From JBFEUI01 sp041547565 (lineage in GTDB: Bacteria > Pseudomonadota > Gammaproteobacteria > Thiohalomonadales > Thiohalomonadaceae), in the NCBI GenBank assembly GCA_041547565.1, contig JBFEUI010000145.1, forward strand, positions 1 through 5,081: a stretch of DNA of 5,081 nt, written 5' to 3'. The first letter of the stretch is position 1. Each line of letters begins with the position of its first letter. The notes under the pieces were generated by a model. The model ran no database searches, was not told the origin of the DNA, and worked only from the letters and a program-made list of their open reading frames with translations. This document shows positions 1 to 5,081 of the stretch, in pieces. Position numbers and translations under genes: made by a program.

Positions 1-621
1 GAGCGTTTTGTCCAGCTCAGCAAAGGGTACAGCAAGCGATATCCCGGCACCGGCCTTGGACTGGCGATATCGCGCCAGTTGCTGGAGATGATGCACGGCA
101 CCATCGGTCTGGAATCCGAACCGGGGAAGGGCAGTTGCTTCCATTACGAGATTACGCTGCGGCAGCCTGTGGCGCAGGCCGGTGCGGCGCAGCGCGAAAT
201 CAGCGATGAGCAAATCGGTGCATTTCATATTCTGGTGGTTGACGATGACCGTATCGGACGGCTCGCTGCTGAACTGCTGCTCAAGAGCCGCGGTGTCACT
301 GTTAGCGCGGCGAGCAACGGTGCCGAGGCACTGGAACTGGTCAGGCAGAACAGGTTCGATGCGGTATTAATGGATATCCACATGCCGGAGATGGACGGCA
401 TTGAGGTGACGCGCAGGATACGTGACGATGCAGATCCACTCATTGCAGGGCTGCCGGTGATCGGCCTGACCGCTGCGGTACTGAAGGACGAGCGGGCACA
501 CTACCTGCAAGCGGGAATGGATGCGGTGTTGGCCAAACCCATCGACATTGATGCGGTGAAGGGGGCGCTGCTGAATGTCAGGGAAGAGGCTCATCGCAGG
601 ATGTGTGAGGCAGGCTCCTGA
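1..621 (+). CDS. Hybrid sensor histidine kinase, C-terminal part (HATPase end plus receiver domain), 5'-truncated by the window edge
   Basis: The reading frame is open from base 1 to the TGA at 619-621, giving 206 visible residues; the start lies outside the window. Residues 1-53 are the end of a GHKL ATPase domain: an F-box-like ERFVQLS, the G2 box GTGLGLAIS (16-24) and the typical GTIGLESEPGKGS tail (33-45). After a linker, residues 75-192 form a CheY-like receiver: acidic pocket DDD (81-83), phospho-acceptor D125 in LMDIHMPEMDG, T157 in GLTA and K179 in AKP. All key receiver residues are present, so it should be phosphorylatable. The protein ends shortly after the receiver with no HPt domain, so any onward relay needs a separate HPt protein or regulator. 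The H-box, N-box and sensor region are not visible, so the signal is unknown. It converges with the minus-strand gene ending at 671. Family call is secure; identity of the system is not. Confidence 0.95.
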   Translation, partial: ERFVQLSKGYSKRYPGTGLGLAISRQLLEMMHGTIGLESEPGKGSCFHYEITLRQPVAQAGAAQREISDEQIGAFHILVVDDDRIGRLAAELLLKSRGVTVSAASNGAEALELVRQNRFDAVLMDIHMPEMDGIEVTRRIRDDADPLIAGLPVIGLTAAVLKDERAHYLQAGMDAVLAKPIDIDAVKGALLNVREEAHRRMCEAGS

Positions 622-670
622 AGAGAAGTGCGGTGACAGGAGCGGCTGACGGTTTGTGCGCCATCGCGCT

Positions 671-1105
671 CTACGGCTTGATATCCAGCACCGGCGTGTC
701 GGGAAAGGCATCGATATAGTCGATCTCTATCACGTTGTTCTTGAGCGAAATAATCCGACAGCGGCTAAGTGCGATGAGGTTGGGGCGCACCGGGGCCCGG
801 GTGGCAAAGATACCGCGCAGCGGGTTTTCGATATTACCCCTTGGGTGCACCTGCATGATGGACCTCAATTCCGGCGTGTCGTTGCGGTCGAACCAGTACA
901 GCACCCAGATTTCGTCAAGCTCCTCCACGCCCAACAGGGCTTGCTGGTACTCCTTGTTCACCACGATGAAGGTGCGATCATCGATTTTTCTTACCCAGCC
1001 AATCGGCCAGACCTGATAGGCGGGTGCTGCGCCTTCGCCGTCCTGTTGAGCCATGGCAGGCAGTGCGATGGCAAGCAAGAGTGCCGTCAAAACGAGCTGT
1101 TTCAT
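671..1105 (-). CDS. Secreted TrmO-like (UPF0066/YaeB family) SAM-dependent methyltransferase-domain protein
   Basis: A 144-residue protein. Residues 1-19 look like a Sec signal peptide: MKQ, a hydrophobic core LVLTALLLAIAL and an A-M-A cleavage site before Q20. After a short QQDGEG linker, residues 33-144 resemble the short form of the TrmO family: PIGWVRKIDDRT (34-45), IWVLYWFDRNDTPE (66-79), HPRG (87-90), RGIFATRAPVRPN (97-109) and TPVLDIKP (137-144). Family members bind S-adenosylmethionine; E. coli TrmO N6-methylates the t6A37 base of some tRNAs. A signal peptide conflicts with that job, since tRNA and SAM are cytoplasmic, so the function here is unknown. Differences from the usual motif include RPNLIALS where RPNPIGLS is typical. 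The frame stops right after DIKP. I chose the ATG at 1103-1105 because GGAGG at 1115-1119 sits 9 bases upstream; the earlier in-frame ATG at 1112-1114 abuts it. It appears monocistronic, divergent from ftsH. Confidence 0.85.
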   Translation of the reverse strand: MKQLVLTALLLAIALPAMAQQDGEGAAPAYQVWPIGWVRKIDDRTFIVVNKEYQQALLGVEELDEIWVLYWFDRNDTPELRSIMQVHPRGNIENPLRGIFATRAPVRPNLIALSRCRIISLKNNVIEIDYIDAFPDTPVLDIKP

Positions 1106-1114
1106 TATGCCCAT

Positions 1115-1119
1115 CCTCC
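1115..1119 (-). promoter_or_regulatory. Ribosome binding site deciding the start of the TrmO-like gene
   Basis: A minus-strand GGAGG lies 9 bases before the ATG at 1103-1105 and directly against the ATG at 1112-1114. Spacing favours the downstream ATG, which gives a protein beginning MKQLVL, the normal form of a signal-peptide start. Confidence 0.75.
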
Positions 1120-1173
1120 ATCCAGTGCAACTGCAACAGTAAATGGCCGCGCCACATCAGTCGGGATGCCAAA

Positions 1174-1179
1174 AGTATA
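1174..1179 (-). promoter_or_regulatory. Possible -10 element (TATACT) for the TrmO-like gene
   Basis: Reading the minus strand, TATACT matches the sigma-70 -10 consensus at five of six positions, about 70 bases upstream of the chosen start codon. No convincing -35 hexamer is found at 16-18 base spacing, so the call is weak and would need an activator or a different sigma factor. Confidence 0.3.
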
Positions 1180-1297
1180 GTCTGCTGCCCACCCCTTAGC
1201 TGCAGCCGTAGTATGCATGCCGCCACTTTAATCCATGCTGTATTGGCGAAACCGTGTCCGTAGCTCTACCATGGTGATAGGAGTCGTTTTTTTCCTC

Positions 1298-1303
1298 AAG
1301 GTG
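1298..1303 (+). promoter_or_regulatory. Ribosome binding site of ftsH
   Basis: AAGGTG lies five bases before the ATG at 1309, which supports that start. A GGAG at 1280-1283 is too far away to serve this codon. Confidence 0.65.
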
Positions 1304-1308
1304 TAGCG

Positions 1309-3204
1309 ATGCCGGAGCAGCAGCCACAAACCAATCTGCCGAGCTGGGCCAGCGCCTTCTTTTTTGTTCTGATGGCGCTGCTCCTCTACGCCCTGTTCTC
1401 GCTGTCGCAGTACAGCGGCGAGACGCGTTACGAGATCCCCTACAGCCGTTTCAAGGCGCTGGTGGTTCAGGGTGAGGTGACCGAGGTGGTGCTCAGCGGC
1501 CGCCGTGCCGAGGGCAAGCTGCGCAGTCCGTCGCCGCTTGGGCCGAACGGACAGTCATCGGCCTTGTTCCGCACCCGTTTTCCCGCTATCGACGATGCGG
1601 CCCTGTTGCCCCTGCTGGAGGAACAGGGGGTGACTGTGCGCGTGGTCAGGGAGCAGGAGGAGGGGCAGTGGACGGCACTGCTGCTGATGCTGTTGCCGTG
1701 GCTGATATTTATCGGCCTCTTCTACTGGATCATTCAGCGCACCTACAAGCGCATGGGCGGTGGTTTTGGTGGTCCGGGCGGGGAGTTGCAGCGCTTTTTG
1801 CGTAGTTCGGCGCAGGAGGCCACGGTGCCGGATGTGACCTTCGCCGATGTGGCCGGCCAGGGGAACGCCAAGCGTGAGGTACAGGAGCTGGTCGATTTCC
1901 TGAAGAATCCGGAGCATTTTCGCAAACTCGGTGCCGAGGTGCCGCGCGGCATCCTGCTGATGGGGGCGCCGGGCACCGGCAAGACGCTGCTGGCGCGGGC
2001 GCTGGCCGGTGAGGCGGGAGTGCCCTTCTACTCGATCTCCGGTTCGGAGTTCATCGAGGTGTACGTGGGGGTCGGGGCCTCGCGGGTCAGACACCTGTTC
2101 AAGGCGGCGAAGGCCAATGCGCCCAGCATCATCTTTGTCGATGAGCTGGACAGCGTTGGCCGTACCCGCGGCACAGGCCTGGGCGGGGGACACGATGAGC
2201 GGGAGCAGACCCTGAACCAGATCCTGGCGGAGCTGGACGGCTTCGAGGGCCATGAGGCGGTGATCGTGCTGGCGGCAACCAATCGTCCCGATGTGCTCGA
2301 CCCGGCCCTGCTCCGCCCCGGCCGTTTTGACCGCCACGTCACGCTGGATCTGCCGGACAAAAAAGACCGCGTGGCCATCATGCAGGTGCACCTGCGCAAG
2401 GTGGCGGTGGCGGACGACCTGGAGCTGGAGGAACTGGCCGCCGGCACCCCCGGTTTCTCCGGTGCCGATTTGAAGAACCTGATCAACGAGGCCGCACTGC
2501 TGGCGGCACGCGAGAGGAGCGAGCAGGTATTTCGGCGCCACTTCGAGGAGGCGCGCGACAAGCTGCTGCTCGGCAGCGTGCGCACCCTTGCCATACAGCC
2601 GGAGGAGCGACACCGGCTGGCGATCCACGAGGCGGGGCACACGCTGGTGGCCTACTTTCTGCCTCACGCCGACCCGCTCTACAAGGTGACCATTATCCCG
2701 CGTGGCCGTTCCCTGGGCGGCACGCAGCAGTTGCCGGAGGAGGAGCGCCACACCCTTCCCGAGGAGTACCTGCGCGAACGGCTTGCCGTGATACTCGGCG
2801 GGCGCTGTGCCGAGAAGGCGCTGCTCGACTCGGTCAGCTCCGGGGCCGATGATGATATCAGCAAGGCCACCTCGCTGGCACGCGCCATGGTGGCGCGCTG
2901 GGGCATGTCCGAGGAGATCGGTCCGGTAGACCTGCGCGAGAGCGAGGAGCACCCGTTCCTGGGACGCGAGATCGCACAGCCGCGCCGTTTTTCCGAGAAC
3001 TCCGCCAGGGCGGTGGATGATGCGGTGCATAAACTTCTCGTAGAGGCGGAGCAGGCGGCGGTGACGGTGATCCACGATCACACGAGCAAGCTGCAACAGC
3101 TCATTGCCATGCTGGAGGAGCGTGAGACGCTGCACCGTGAGGAGATCGAGCGTTGCCTGGGCGAGCGGTTACAACCGCTCGGCAGTTCTGTCGCGGCGAA
3201 ATGA
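1309..3204 (+). CDS. ftsH: FtsH-type ATP-dependent membrane zinc metalloprotease
   Basis: At 631 residues it is close to the usual FtsH length (E. coli about 645) and looks intact. FtsH forms inner-membrane hexamers that unfold and degrade membrane and short-lived cytosolic proteins. Order seen: transmembrane segment 1 (about 14-33), periplasmic domain (about 35-120), transmembrane segment 2 (about 122-143), Gly-rich linker (150-158), AAA+ module with Walker A GAPGTGKT (219-226), pore loop YVGVG (252-256), Walker B IIFVDE (274-279), sensor-1 N325, second region of homology with R336 and R339, then the M41 protease domain. Its zinc site is HEAGH (440-444) with E441 as catalytic base and D516 as likely third ligand. 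The usual pore phenylalanine is tyrosine here, a conservative aromatic change. The N-terminal 160 residues differ clearly from the E. coli type, including a longer periplasmic loop rich in Ser, Pro and Gly (about 73-84). Usual neighbours rlmE, folP and glmM are absent, so it may be an accessory paralog. Codon use matches the neighbours. Confidence 0.97.
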   Translation: MPEQQPQTNLPSWASAFFFVLMALLLYALFSLSQYSGETRYEIPYSRFKALVVQGEVTEVVLSGRRAEGKLRSPSPLGPNGQSSALFRTRFPAIDDAALLPLLEEQGVTVRVVREQEEGQWTALLLMLLPWLIFIGLFYWIIQRTYKRMGGGFGGPGGELQRFLRSSAQEATVPDVTFADVAGQGNAKREVQELVDFLKNPEHFRKLGAEVPRGILLMGAPGTGKTLLARALAGEAGVPFYSISGSEFIEVYVGVGASRVRHLFKAAKANAPSIIFVDELDSVGRTRGTGLGGGHDEREQTLNQILAELDGFEGHEAVIVLAATNRPDVLDPALLRPGRFDRHVTLDLPDKKDRVAIMQVHLRKVAVADDLELEELAAGTPGFSGADLKNLINEAALLAARERSEQVFRRHFEEARDKLLLGSVRTLAIQPEERHRLAIHEAGHTLVAYFLPHADPLYKVTIIPRGRSLGGTQQLPEEERHTLPEEYLRERLAVILGGRCAEKALLDSVSSGADDDISKATSLARAMVARWGMSEEIGPVDLRESEEHPFLGREIAQPRRFSENSARAVDDAVHKLLVEAEQAAVTVIHDHTSKLQQLIAMLEERETLHREEIERCLGERLQPLGSSVAAK

Positions 3205-3244
3205 TATCCGAATGGGCAGATGCCCCGGAGAAATAGGGATATCA
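3202..3244. terminator. Candidate bidirectional terminator between convergent ftsH and sulfurtransferase genes
   Basis: TGATATCC (3202-3209) and GGATATCA (3237-3244) form a perfect 8-base inverted repeat. The left arm begins with the ftsH TGA stop; the right arm ends with the reverse-strand TGA of the sulfurtransferase. Nested inside is a second perfect repeat, GGGCA (3214-3218) and TGCCC (3221-3225), which would fold as a 4-bp GC stem with an AGAT tetraloop. No T-run follows in either direction, so it is not a standard intrinsic terminator. Placement between two convergent genes is the main argument for a termination or mRNA 3'-end role. Confidence 0.5.
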
Positions 3245-4087
3245 GGGCTCTTCGGTGACCATCGGATTGTCGGGATCGGCAGCCCATTCATCCAGGGAGG
3301 CGGTATAGACCGCGACATTGGTATAGCCGAGACGTGTCATGATAAAGGCATTGGCCGAGGCCACGATGCCACCGCCGCAGTAGGTGATGAGGCGCGTGCC
3401 AGGGGCAAAGTCGTGCAGTGCGGCCAGTTCCTCCGGCGGGCGGAAGCGCCCGGTCTTGTCGAGCAGTTTGAGACCGTTGATGTTCACTGCACCGGGGATG
3501 TGTCCGGGGCGCGCATAGATAACCATCTCCCCCCGGTAGGACTGCTCGGGGAGGGTGTCGATCAGCTGAATACTGTCATCACCGATGGCGGCGAGCACCT
3601 CGGCCCGATCGGCGATCAGTTCGGGCCGTGGTTTCGGGGTCAGCCGTCTGGCCGATCGGGTGACCGGTTCGACAGAAAGCGGACGACCTTCCGCCGCCCA
3701 GGCGCCAAGCCCGCCGTCGAGGATTGCTGCCTGGTCGAAGCCGACCCAGCGCAGCATCCACCACACACGTGCGGCCCAGGCCGTGTAAATCGTATCGTAT
3801 AGCACCACGCGTGAATCATCGCCGACGCCCAGTGTCCCCATTGCGTCGCAGAACTGCTCGGGCGTTGGCAGCGAGAACTCGATCGGGTTGTCGTTATCGC
3901 ACAGTTCGCCCTTGAGGTCGGCAAACCCGGCATTCGGAATATGACCCAGCTCATAGTCGGGACGGGCGCTTACGTTGTGAAAGCCGCCGTCCTCGTGCGG
4001 AATGGTGGTGACGGTGCAGTCCAGCAACACCAGATCCGGGTCGTCGAGGTGGTGACTTAGCCACTCGGTGCTTACCAGCGAATCCAT
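3242..4087 (-). CDS. Two-domain rhodanese-family sulfurtransferase (SseA/TST type)
   Basis: A 281-residue protein, the standard length for tandem-rhodanese enzymes that move sulfane sulfur from thiosulfate or 3-mercaptopyruvate to an acceptor via a cysteine persulfide. The N-terminal domain (about 1-138) is the non-catalytic copy: GHIPNA (48-53), VLYDTIYTAWAARVWWMLR (95-113, D98 at the usual cysteine position) and ILDGGLGAWAAEGRP (122-136). The C-terminal domain (about 155-281) has RPGHIPGAVNI (193-203), the active loop YCGGGIVAS with C237 as nucleophile, and YTASLDEWAADPDNP (261-275). The uncharged CGGG loop resembles mercaptopyruvate sulfurtransferases (CGSG) more than the cationic CRKG of rhodanese, so substrate is unresolved. 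There is no signal peptide, so it should be cytoplasmic. GAGGGGAGG just upstream (4091-4099) supports the ATG. It follows the DUF2953 gene by 46 bases on the same strand. Confidence 0.94.
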   Translation of the reverse strand: MDSLVSTEWLSHHLDDPDLVLLDCTVTTIPHEDGGFHNVSARPDYELGHIPNAGFADLKGELCDNDNPIEFSLPTPEQFCDAMGTLGVGDDSRVVLYDTIYTAWAARVWWMLRWVGFDQAAILDGGLGAWAAEGRPLSVEPVTRSARRLTPKPRPELIADRAEVLAAIGDDSIQLIDTLPEQSYRGEMVIYARPGHIPGAVNINGLKLLDKTGRFRPPEELAALHDFAPGTRLITYCGGGIVASANAFIMTRLGYTNVAVYTASLDEWAADPDNPMVTEEP

Positions 4088-4116
4088 CTGCCTCCCCTCA
4101 CAACATCAATGAATTT

Positions 4117-4122
4117 AGTATA
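4117..4122 (-). promoter_or_regulatory. Possible -10 element (TATACT) for the sulfurtransferase gene
   Basis: In the 46-base gap after the DUF2953 gene, the minus strand has TATACT in an AT-rich patch, 29 bases before the sulfurtransferase start. No good -35 hexamer lies at 15-18 base spacing. It suggests, but does not show, that this gene can be transcribed apart from the upstream pair. Confidence 0.3.
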
Positions 4123-4133
4123 GGCACGGTATT

Positions 4134-4718
4134 TCATGAATGCGCCTGCCTGATGCCGCGCCACATAACGGGTGAGAGCAACAGCGCCAGTGAGAGGTAG
4201 AGGAACTGCAGCGGGATCACTTGAACCTCTCCGCTGGTCTCCAGCTCGAAGCACTGTTCGATAAAGATCGGTTCGATAGTAATGTCGGCATCACGCAGGT
4301 TGGCCAGCATGCCGCTGAGCGGACCGACAAGCGCCCATAACTGCCCTGTTTCGGCGGGGTCACCAAGGCCGATACGCAGCTGGAGTTTCACATCGCGTTT
4401 CCTGAATGCACGCCATATTGCATGGATAAAGCGCAGCAGGCGCTGGCGCAGCGGCCGTTGCCGCAGGGCACTGAACAGGTTCACCGTGTTTGATGTCGCC
4501 CTGTTGCCGTGTGCGCGGGGAGATACAGTTGTATTTTCACGGTCCACCATGCGTCGTGGGGTGGCGGGCGAGAGGCTCAGGCGGACCAGGCCGAATGCCC
4601 AGCTAAGGCGTAGCCTGCTGCTCAGCGTGTGGTCCATGGTGATGTGAAAACGCAGGGTGAGCGGTACAGCCAGAACCGCAACAAGCAGGGCTACGGCAAT
4701 GAGCAACGCTGTGGTCAT
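4134..4718 (-). CDS. DUF2953 domain membrane protein (YtfI-like)
   Basis: A 194-residue protein of unknown biochemical role. Residues 3-20 form a hydrophobic N-terminal segment, probably a membrane anchor. The middle (about 84-112) is strongly basic (RQRPLRQRLL, RAFRKRDVK), suggesting cytoplasmic exposure or nucleic acid or lipid contact. The DUF2953 signature follows: LQLRIGLGDPAETGQLWALVGPL (112-134), then the ITIEP strand region (146-150) and the GEVQVIPLQ motif (163-171), ending in a hydrophobic stretch (about 169-184) that may be a second membrane segment. AAGGG at 4726-4730, seven bases before the ATG, supports the start. It lies 13 bases downstream of the GerW-family gene, as in Bacillus where ytfI (DUF2953) adjoins ytfJ (gerW). 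That pairing, from family knowledge, is the best functional clue. Family call is from motif recall; a profile search would confirm it. Confidence 0.82.
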   Translation of the reverse strand: MTTALLIAVALLVAVLAVPLTLRFHITMDHTLSSRLRLSWAFGLVRLSLSPATPRRMVDRENTTVSPRAHGNRATSNTVNLFSALRQRPLRQRLLRFIHAIWRAFRKRDVKLQLRIGLGDPAETGQLWALVGPLSGMLANLRDADITIEPIFIEQCFELETSGEVQVIPLQFLYLSLALLLSPVMWRGIRQAHS

Positions 4719-4725
4719 TGTTCAG

Positions 4726-4730
4726 CCCTT
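4726..4730 (-). promoter_or_regulatory. Ribosome binding site of the DUF2953 gene
   Basis: AAGGG on the minus strand lies seven bases before the ATG at 4716-4718, inside the 13-base gap after the GerW-family stop codon. This compact junction supports translation from one shared mRNA. Confidence 0.6.
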
Positions 4731-4731
4731 G

Positions 4732-5079
4732 CTAGTCGACCACCTTGTCCGCCACGGCCTTGCTGAGGCTCTCGGCGACCTTCTCCATCGCAGAGGCTAC
4801 ACCGGTGGTAACAGGCTCGACGCGAACGCCGTCCTTGTTGATAATCACCAGTGCGATGGGTTTGACGCCACCTCCGCCGCCGGTCGCCCCACCGTGCCCG
4901 GTACCCTTTTTCGGCTCATCGCCCTGTCCGCCGCCGACGCCGAAACCGAAGCCAATGCTCACCAGCGGGATCAGGGTGTTGTCCTCAATGGTGATCGGCT
5001 CGCCCACGACAGTCTTGGTGTTGAGCATGCGTTCGATCTCGCCCACGGCCTTGTCGAATAGCTGTTTGATGTCTTCCAT
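4732..5079 (-). CDS. GerW/YtfJ family protein
   Basis: A 115-residue protein matching the GerW (Spore_YtfJ) family. An N-terminal helix (about 1-20) leads into VVGEPIT (24-30), the conserved strand IPLVSIGFGFGVGGG (37-51), a Gly-rich low-complexity loop (about 50-71), KPIALVIINKDGVRVEPV (73-90) and a C-terminal amphipathic helix ending KVVD. In Bacillus subtilis, GerW is a spore protein needed for SleB-dependent germination; relatives occur widely in bacteria that do not form spores, where their role is unknown. No signal peptide is visible. Only two bases precede the ATG in the window, so neither the ribosome binding site nor a longer N-terminus can be assessed. It is the first visible gene of a minus-strand operon with the DUF2953 gene. 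Confidence 0.9.
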   Translation of the reverse strand: MEDIKQLFDKAVGEIERMLNTKTVVGEPITIEDNTLIPLVSIGFGFGVGGGQGDEPKKGTGHGGATGGGGGVKPIALVIINKDGVRVEPVTTGVASAMEKVAESLSKAVADKVVD

Positions 5080-5081
5080 AA

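Larger units (their letters stand above)
1106..1308. other. Divergent intergenic region between the TrmO-like gene and ftsH
   Basis: About 200 bases separate two divergent start codons, so it must carry promoters in both directions. It holds the minus-strand GGAGG and a TATACT -10 candidate on one side. On the other it holds a palindrome ACCATGGT (1268-1275), a run of seven T (1287-1293) and the ftsH ribosome binding site. A TTTAAT at 1228-1233 could be a plus-strand -10 but has no good -35 partner. I see no convincing small gene, tRNA or repeat here. Confidence 0.6.

Noticed and set aside
622..670. Intrinsic terminator between the kinase and the TrmO-like gene
   Set aside because: I found no stable GC stem and no T-run on either strand in this 49-base convergent gap.
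1106..1114. Upstream ATG (1112-1114) as start of the TrmO-like gene
   Set aside because: The GGAGG directly abuts this codon, leaving no spacing, while the next in-frame ATG is nine bases away and gives a canonical signal-peptide N-terminus.
656..1180. Plus-strand open frame opposite the TrmO-like gene
   Set aside because: No family resemblance and no ribosome binding site noted; the minus strand carries recognisable TrmO motifs plus a well-spaced GGAGG.
1555..3135. Long (526-codon) open frame antisense to ftsH
   Set aside because: It lies wholly opposite a confidently identified ftsH; long antisense frames are common in GC-rich genes with strong third-position bias. The translation is rich in Gln, Arg, His and Leu and shows no recognisable domain.
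3104..3802. Plus-strand open frame overlapping the end of ftsH and the sulfurtransferase
   Set aside because: It spans two real genes on opposite strands and its translation has no recognisable domain; it is a shadow of the rhodanese gene.
4860..4930. G-rich tract on the minus strand as a possible quadruplex or repeat
   Set aside because: It is explained by the Gly-rich loop of the GerW-family protein (GGN codons), which is typical of that family, so no separate element is needed.
4657..5061. Plus-strand open frame opposite the GerW-family gene
   Set aside because: The opposite strand carries the conserved GerW motifs; this frame has none and overlaps two adjoining genes.

Overview
The window reads as ordinary chromosomal sequence from a GC-rich Gram-negative bacterium, most likely a gammaproteobacterium and possibly a sulfur-metabolising or environmental lineage. 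The organism assignment is inference from protein flavour (hybrid sensor kinase, inner-membrane FtsH, SseA-type sulfurtransferase, GerW/DUF2953 pair); there is no rRNA or other phylogenetic marker. I see no mobile element, CRISPR array, tRNA or rRNA. Coding density is high, and the longest non-coding stretch is about 200 bases.

Layout. Positions 1-621 (+) hold the C-terminal end of a hybrid histidine kinase: the end of the ATPase domain, then a receiver domain. Facing it on the minus strand (671-1105) is a small protein that combines a Sec signal peptide with a nearly complete TrmO/UPF0066-type methyltransferase fold, which is the most surprising gene here. A divergent intergenic region of about 200 bases separates it from a full-length FtsH-type membrane AAA+ zinc protease (1309-3204, +). 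FtsH converges on a two-domain rhodanese-family sulfurtransferase (3242-4087, -). The 37-base gap between them is framed by an inverted repeat that contains both stop codons and probably acts as a bidirectional terminator.

Upstream of the sulfurtransferase, also on the minus strand, is a tight pair: a GerW/YtfJ-family protein (4732-5079) followed after 13 bases by a DUF2953 membrane protein (4134-4718). This matches the ytfJ-ytfI pair of Bacillus, here in what looks like a non-sporulating Gram-negative. The sulfurtransferase follows 46 bases later and may be co-transcribed or have its own promoter.

How they work together. Only the GerW-DUF2953 pair shows a convincing functional link. The kinase, the exported TrmO-like protein and FtsH are all envelope-associated or probably so, but orientation and spacing give no evidence that they share a pathway. 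FtsH lacks its usual neighbours (rlmE/ftsJ, folP, glmM) and has a distinctive N-terminus, so it may be a second, accessory FtsH.
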